Of a stretch of DNA of 64,000 nucleotides, positions 60,211 through 64,000 are shown one piece after another. Source of the DNA: Pantoea endophytica. Its GTDB lineage: Bacteria; Pseudomonadota; Gammaproteobacteria; Enterobacterales; Enterobacteriaceae. The notes beneath the pieces were generated by a model. The model had not been told where the DNA came from and made no database searches. It worked only from the letters and a program-made list of their open reading frames with translations. The first letter of the stretch is position 1; the number at the start of each line of letters is the position of its first letter. The translations under genes and the position numbers were made by a program. Location: the NCBI RefSeq assembly GCF_002858935.1, contig NZ_PJRT01000007.1, forward strand, positions 236,450 through 300,449, in the 5' to 3' direction.

Positions 60211-61056
60211 TTACTGGCGAACCAGGCGGGAAAATCCCGGAGAGAAGGGCACGTTACTGCGCCACGGATTGATATCCAGACCGCCGCGCCTGGTGTAACG
60301 TGCATAAACGCTCAGGGCTTCTGGCTGACAAAAGCGCTGAACGTCGTTGAAAATGCGCTCAACGCACTGCTCATGAAACTCATTATGCTGACGGAATGAG
60401 ATGAGATAACGCAGCAGCGCTTCACGATTAATACGCGGGCCTTTGTAGCGAATCATCACCGAGCCCCAATCGGGCTGATTGGTAATTAAGCAGTTCGATT
60501 TCAGCAGATGGCTAACCAGCGTTTCTTCAACAATCTCACGGCCTGCAGCCTGCGCCAGATAATCCGCATTGAAGGCATAATCGTGGATTTCGATATCCTG
60601 TTCATCAATCACTTCGCCACTGAAATGGCCGATCGGCTGGCCTTCCACTTCGCTGAGACGAAACAGCGCCACGCTGACCTGACCCTTCGCGCAGGCGCTG
60701 AGATCGCGCTCCAGCGTCTGACGCACTTCGCCCCAGTCGGCGAAAACGGTCTGATTAAAACTGTTAAGATAGAGCTTGAAACTCTTCGACTCGATCAGGT
60801 TTTGGCTATCGGCGCGCAGCACCACTTCGCCCACCGCGACCTGCGGAACGCCTTTGTTGTTGAGCCAGGAGAGTTCGTAGAGCGTCCAGATATCTGCGCC
60901 AGTAAACGGCAGATTATCGGGATACAGCCCCAGCGGCTCACGGTTAAGGCTGCGCGGCACGGATTGCAGCAGCGTGTTATCGTAGCGATCAACATAAGCC
61001 GTGGGCTTACCTAAGGTCAGGCCGCTTAATGCCTGATCCCGGTTTTCAGAAGACAT
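60211..61056 (-). CDS. queF: NADPH-dependent 7-cyano-7-deazaguanine reductase QueF
   Basis: The 281-residue two-domain (YqcD-type) nitrile reductase makes preQ1 for queuosine tRNA modification. The QueF motif [15 protein letters not shown] lies in the first half. The catalytic cysteine is in [14 protein letters not shown], and [12 protein letters not shown] with [14 protein letters not shown] marks the C-terminus. The ATG at 61056 (MSSENRDQ) follows the family. It is divergent from syd; the 62-base gap contains AAGTGT/ACACTT (61089-61106), an inverted pair of unknown role. Confidence 0.95.
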   Translation of the reverse strand: MSSENRDQALSGLTLGKPTAYVDRYDNTLLQSVPRSLNREPLGLYPDNLPFTGADIWTLYELSWLNNKGVPQVAVGEVVLRADSQNLIESKSFKLYLNSFNQTVFADWGEVRQTLERDLSACAKGQVSVALFRLSEVEGQPIGHFSGEVIDEQDIEIHDYAFNADYLAQAAGREIVEETLVSHLLKSNCLITNQPDWGSVMIRYKGPRINREALLRYLISFRQHNEFHEQCVERIFNDVQRFCQPEALSVYARYTRRGGLDINPWRSNVPFSPGFSRLVRQ

Positions 61057-61118
61057 AACGGTTACCACTGAATTTCATCAAAGTGGTTAAGTGTAACCTA
61101 ACACTTGCGAGAATATGA

Positions 61119-61682
61119 ATGATGCAGCAAACCGTAGATGCTCTGCGTGAGTTTACCGCCCGCTACGTGGAACATTGGCAGCAACAAACCGGACATTTTC
61201 CCGCCAGCGCCGATCTGCTTGGCGTTCCCTCCGACTGCATCATCAGCACGCTGGATGACCGCGTGTTGTGGCAGCCGCAGCCGTTTACGTTACCGGCCAC
61301 GCTTGAAGCGGTAGAGCGTGCGTTGGATCTGCAACTGCAACCAGAAATCAGTGCGTTTTACACCAGCCAGTTTGCAGGTGATATGACGGCAACCTTTGAA
61401 CAGCAGCCGATTACCCTGCTGCAGGTATGGAGTGAAGCGGATTTCACTCGCCTGCAGGAAAACCTGATTGGTCACTTGGTTATGAAGCGCCGCTTAAGAC
61501 AAGCGCCAACGCTGTTTATTGCCACCACCGACTCAGAGAATGATGTGATTGCGCTGTGCAATCTTACCGGCGAGGTCATTATTGAGGAGCCTGGCACTAA
61601 AAAGCGTGAAGTCCTGGCAACATCGGTTGAGAAGTTTCTTAATGCTTTACAACCGGTTACTCAGTCATTTGCAGATTTTTAG
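61119..61682 (+). CDS. syd: SecY-interacting protein Syd
   Basis: A 187-residue (or 186 from the second Met) acidic cytoplasmic protein that binds SecY and may proofread SecYEG assembly. Conserved segments are FTARYVEHWQQQTGHFP, LGVPSDCIISTLDD, FYTSQFAGDMTATFEQ and ENLIGHLVMKRRL. Two ATG codons in tandem leave the start open by one residue. csrB follows, as in E. coli. Confidence 0.94.
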   Translation: MMQQTVDALREFTARYVEHWQQQTGHFPASADLLGVPSDCIISTLDDRVLWQPQPFTLPATLEAVERALDLQLQPEISAFYTSQFAGDMTATFEQQPITLLQVWSEADFTRLQENLIGHLVMKRRLRQAPTLFIATTDSENDVIALCNLTGEVIIEEPGTKKREVLATSVEKFLNALQPVTQSFADF

Positions 61683-61691
61683 GCTGCGCTT

Positions 61692-61730
61692 TGTGAGAGA
61701 TCTCTCACGTTAGGTGTGAGAGATCGCTAG
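61692..61730 (+). promoter_or_regulatory. UvrY/GacA binding site upstream of csrB
   Basis: TGTGAGAGATCTCTCACG (61692-61709) is a near-perfect palindrome of the GacA/UvrY type (TGTAAG-N6-CTTACA). A second half-like copy, TGTGAGAGATCGC, starts at 61715. They lie about 150-165 bases before the estimated csrB start, comparable with the distant UvrY site of E. coli csrB. Confidence 0.75.
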
Positions 61731-61855
61731 ATCATTGCGCAGACTTGCGGAAGCCCTAAATGTAAAAATATTGTGAATCATGAACTTATGGCATCAATCT
61801 GAAAATTAAGACAGGACTCAATCCATTAACGCTTCTTACTGGCTTGTTATTGCGA

Positions 61856-62192
61856 TGGTTTCTGGGAGAATAATCACCACTGGCAGGATGCTGGGGATTA
61901 AGAGACGTTCAGGAGAATGTCAGCCATGAGGCGGGAACGTAACGGAGTTTACGGCACAAGGAAGGCTTCAGGACGAAGCAGGACACTCAGGATTGAGTAT
62001 AACGGACACCTCCAGGACGGAGAATGAGAGCCACGCGGAACGTGGCGGGCCAGGATGCTAAGGACCAATGTCATGATGACAAGCGACGGAAAGCGCAGGA
62101 AAAGTTGTCATGGATGAGCAGGGAGCACAGCAGTAGCTGGAATGCTGCAAACGAAAACCGGGAGCACTGTAATCACAGTGCTCCCTTTTTTT
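61856..62192 (+). ncRNA. csrB: CsrB regulatory RNA
   Basis: The RNA titrates CsrA. In about 335 bases 22 GGA motifs can be counted. Several are displayed in hairpin loops: GCTTC-AGGAC-GAAGC (61965-61979), ACTCA-GGA-TTGAGT (61985-61998), CTCC-AGGAC-GGAG (62010-62022). The conserved 3' part includes GGAAAAGTTGTCATGGATGA and GTAGCTGGAATGCTGC. The terminator is GGGAGCACTGT/ACAGTGCTCCC (62160-62185) plus seven T. Placement between syd and yqcC is that of E. coli. The 5' end is an estimate within about 15 bases; E. coli CsrB is 369 nt. Confidence 0.93.
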
Positions 62193-62259
62193 ATGCCATT
62201 TTTACGCCGGGCGTGACTGATGGTATGCTTGCCGCCCAATTTTTCTCTGGAGGTGGCGC

Positions 62260-62586
62260 ATGTCGTCGCAAATGATTTTTCAGCGCCTGCAGCAGGTCGA
62301 AGCGGTGATGCGTGAACACGGCCATTGGCAGTCACAATCGCCCGAGGCGGGCGCCTTCGCCAGTACCGAACCTTTCTGTCTTGATACCATGGAGCCGCTG
62401 CAATGGCTACAATGGGTGTTCATGCCACGTTTTTATGCGCTGCTCGAAAGCGGCGCGCCGTTGCCGCAGAATTTTGCCATCGCTCCCTATTATGAAGTCG
62501 CATTGCCAGCCGACACGCCGGGCTATGCGGTGCTATTGCTGACGCTCAACAAGTTTGATGCGCTGTTCCAGGAACCTTCCGCCTGA
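62260..62586 (+). CDS. yqcC: YqcC family protein (DUF446)
   Basis: The 108-residue cytoplasmic protein has the DUF446 marks EPLQWLQWVFMPRFYALLE and ALPQNF-like (APLPQNFAIAPYYEVAL). The function is not known. GGAGG precedes the ATG. Its stop overlaps the truC start (TGATG), so the two are coupled. Confidence 0.92.
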   Translation: MSSQMIFQRLQQVEAVMREHGHWQSQSPEAGAFASTEPFCLDTMEPLQWLQWVFMPRFYALLESGAPLPQNFAIAPYYEVALPADTPGYAVLLLTLNKFDALFQEPSA

Positions 62587-63365
62587 TGCTCGAAATCCTT
62601 TATCAAGATGCGTGGCTGGTCGCGGTGAATAAGCCGGCCGGCTGGCTGGTGCATCGCAGTTGGCTCGATCGCAATGAAAAAGTGGTGGTGATGCAAACGG
62701 TGCGCGATCAGATTGGCCAGCATGTGTTTACTGTGCACCGCCTCGATCGCCCAACGTCCGGCGTGTTGCTGATGGCCTTATCGAGTGAAGTCGCCCATTT
62801 ACTGGCGCAGCAGTTTGAACAGCATCAGATGCAGAAAACCTATCATGCGGTGCTGCGCGGCTGGCTGGAAGGCGGCACGACGCTGGATTATCCGCTGGTG
62901 GAAGAGCTGGATAAGATTGCCGACAAATTTGCCACCCAGGAACCTGGTGCCCAACCGGCGGTAACGGATTATCGGGCGCTGGCACACGTTGAGATGCCGG
63001 TCGCCATCAGCCGCTATAACACCGCGCGCTATACGCTGGTGGAGATGGCGCCGCACACCGGGCGTAAACATCAGCTGCGTCGCCACATGGTGCATCTGCG
63101 TCATCCGATTATTGGCGACAGCGCGCACGGCGATCTGCGCCAGAATCGCGGTGCGGCGGCACATTTTGGCCTCAATCGCCTGATGCTGCACGCCAGCGCG
63201 CTCAGCTTTACCCATCCCGTTACAGGCGAGGCCATAGTGATTCGCGCCGGGTTGGATCGCGTCTGGCAGCAGATGCTTGAGCAGTTTGGCTGGCAGGATC
63301 AGATCCCTGAAGTTCCCAGGGTTGAGTTTGCCAATGATGCAGTCCAGGATAAGCCGACAGAATAA
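62586..63365 (+). CDS. truC: tRNA pseudouridine-65 synthase TruC
   Basis: The 259-residue RluA-family enzyme makes pseudouridine at tRNA position 65. The catalytic Asp lies in VHRLDRPTSGVLLMAL. NKPAGWLVHRS and TGRKHQLRRHMVHLRHPIIGD are family marks. It is coupled to yqcC and precedes yqcA by 12 bases. Confidence 0.96.
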   Translation: MLEILYQDAWLVAVNKPAGWLVHRSWLDRNEKVVVMQTVRDQIGQHVFTVHRLDRPTSGVLLMALSSEVAHLLAQQFEQHQMQKTYHAVLRGWLEGGTTLDYPLVEELDKIADKFATQEPGAQPAVTDYRALAHVEMPVAISRYNTARYTLVEMAPHTGRKHQLRRHMVHLRHPIIGDSAHGDLRQNRGAAAHFGLNRLMLHASALSFTHPVTGEAIVIRAGLDRVWQQMLEQFGWQDQIPEVPRVEFANDAVQDKPTE

Positions 63366-63377
63366 AGGAGCGGCAAG

Positions 63378-63824
63378 ATGGCAAAGATTGGCATTTTTAC
63401 AGGTACGGTTTACGGCAATGCGCTGCTGGTAGCTGAAGAAGCACAGACGGTGCTGGAAGAGCAGGACCACGACGTGAAGGTGTTTGAAGATCCGTCGATG
63501 GCGGATTGGCAGGCATACAGCCAGGATGTGGTGCTGATTGTCACCTCAACCACCGGTCAGGGCGACTTCCCGGATAACATTGCCCGCCTGTATGTTGCAG
63601 TGCGTGATCAGCTGGGTTATCAACCAGAATTGCGTTATGGCGTGATTGGCTTGGGTGACAGCAGCTATGACAATTTCTGCGGTGCAGCTAAAACCTTTGA
63701 TGCCACCTTGCAGGAGCAGAGCGCGCAGCGCATCGGCGAGGTGCTGTTGGTGGATGCGACGGAAGATCCGGAGCCCGAATCAGTGACCTCACCGTGGGTG
63801 GAGAGCTGGGGTAAGTTGCTGTAA
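63378..63824 (+). CDS. yqcA: Flavodoxin YqcA
   Basis: The 148-residue short-chain flavodoxin (MioC-like) has an FMN phosphate loop at [16 protein letters not shown] and isoalloxazine-contact loops at [12 protein letters not shown] and [13 protein letters not shown]. Electron partners are not established. AAAGGAG precedes the ATG. It is the last backbone gene before an insertion sequence. Confidence 0.94.
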   Translation: MAKIGIFTGTVYGNALLVAEEAQTVLEEQDHDVKVFEDPSMADWQAYSQDVVLIVTSTTGQGDFPDNIARLYVAVRDQLGYQPELRYGVIGLGDSSYDNFCGAAKTFDATLQEQSAQRIGEVLLVDATEDPEPESVTSPWVESWGKLL

Positions 63825-63832
63825 GGGCTTTT

Positions 63833-63853
63833 CCCTCACCCTAACCCTCTCCC
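63833..63853. repeat. Half of a dispersed CCCTCACCCTAACCCTCTCC-type repeat
   Basis: This motif is a common extragenic repeat, normally followed by its inverted partner. Here the partner is missing and the insertion sequence begins four bases later. Confidence 0.6.
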
Positions 63854-63856
63854 GCC

Positions 63857-64000
63857 TGTACAGTCCGGGGACATGGTAGACAGGTGTTCGGGGACATGGT
63901 GAACACTTTTTAACATCCTTTACCCATGGTGATCGACTTTTTCTTCAGGTCGATCACCCCCACTTTTGTGCTGTACCACCATACCTCGTAGCACCCGTCT
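63857..64000 (-). mobile_element. Right-edge insertion sequence, IS481-like, partial
   Basis: The element end seems to start at TGTACAGTCCGGGGACATGG (63857). Two direct 20-base copies, GTCCGGGGACATGGTAGACA (63863-63882) and GTTCGGGGACATGGTGAACA (63886-63905), with three mismatches and a 23-base period, could be transposase-binding sites. The transposase gene runs leftward towards this end. The other end and target duplication lie beyond the window. Confidence 0.65.
63910..64000 (-). CDS. IS481-type transposase, C-terminal fragment
   Basis: The minus strand is open from base 63999 to a TAA at 63910-63912 and encodes 29 residues, including GCYEVWWYSTKVGVIDL and ending in MGKGC. The pattern Y-E-V-W-x-Y-S-x-K-V-G-x-I-D-L is typical of the C-terminus of IS481-like DDE transposases. 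The catalytic core is outside the window, so intactness cannot be judged. Confidence 0.65.
   Translation of the reverse strand, partial: DGCYEVWWYSTKVGVIDLKKKSITMGKGC

Noticed and set aside
62024..62275. 83-codon open frame overlapping csrB
   Set aside because: It lies inside the CsrB RNA and runs through its terminator. The GGA-rich structure explains the sequence.

Overview
The window looks like chromosome from an Erwiniaceae member (Pantoea/Erwinia type). Most genes are close orthologues of Escherichia coli genes from the 61-63 min region and keep the same order: aas-lplT-tas-ygdR-mutH-rppH-ptsP-lgt-thyA-ppdAB-ygdB-ppdC-recC-ptrA-recB-recD-argA-amiC-tRNA(fMet)x3-mltA-tcdA-csdE-csdA-ygdI-gcvB-gcvA-ygdD-rlmM-xni-ppnN-queF-syd-csrB-yqcC-truC-yqcA. 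Several things differ from E. coli: ygdQ is absent between ygdR and mutH, the fucose and sdaBC genes are absent between rlmM and xni, and the usual galR/lysA neighbourhood of omrA/omrB is replaced. The family assignment is inferred from protein similarity recalled from memory; no search was run.

Bases 1-6,900 are accessory. They hold the 3' end of a molybdopterin S/N-oxide reductase gene, then an omrB-like sRNA, an ftsI (PBP3) paralogue and an omrA-like sRNA. Next comes an AT-richer three-gene island (3180-6399). It encodes a 741-residue protein with an M23-like N-terminus and a muramidase-like C-terminus, followed by two small secreted proteins. I read it as an orphan type VI-style effector-immunity module. 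An orphan ribbon-helix-helix gene follows.

Bases 7,170-21,884 encode two tripartite RND efflux pumps back to back. The first is AcrAB-like with its own outer-membrane factor. The second is MdtABC-like, with an outer-membrane factor where E. coli has mdtD and baeSR, an organisation like Pseudomonas MuxABC-OpmB. Bases 21,890-22,442 hold a non-coding, GC-rich element with nested inverted repeats, bounded by inverted REP-type units. It is one of the least explained features of the window.

From 22,540 onward the core backbone handles lysophospholipid recycling (aas, lplT), mismatch repair (mutH), mRNA decapping (rppH), nitrogen PTS (ptsP), lipoprotein maturation (lgt), dTMP synthesis (thyA), minor pseudopilins, RecBCD recombination with protease III, arginine synthesis (argA), cell-wall hydrolases (amiC, mltA), sulfur transfer and tRNA modification (csdA, csdE, tcdA), rRNA and tRNA modification (rlmM, truC, queF) and nucleotide metabolism (ppnN).

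Regulatory content is rich. There are four sRNAs (OmrB, OmrA, GcvB, CsrB), a DARS2-like cluster of DnaA boxes between mutH and rppH, tandem ARG boxes before argA, a palindromic UvrY/GacA box before csrB, and a stringent-type promoter on the initiator tRNA operon. Two families of REP-like palindromes sit in the gaps. The right edge enters an IS481-type insertion sequence, of which only the transposase C-terminus is in the window.
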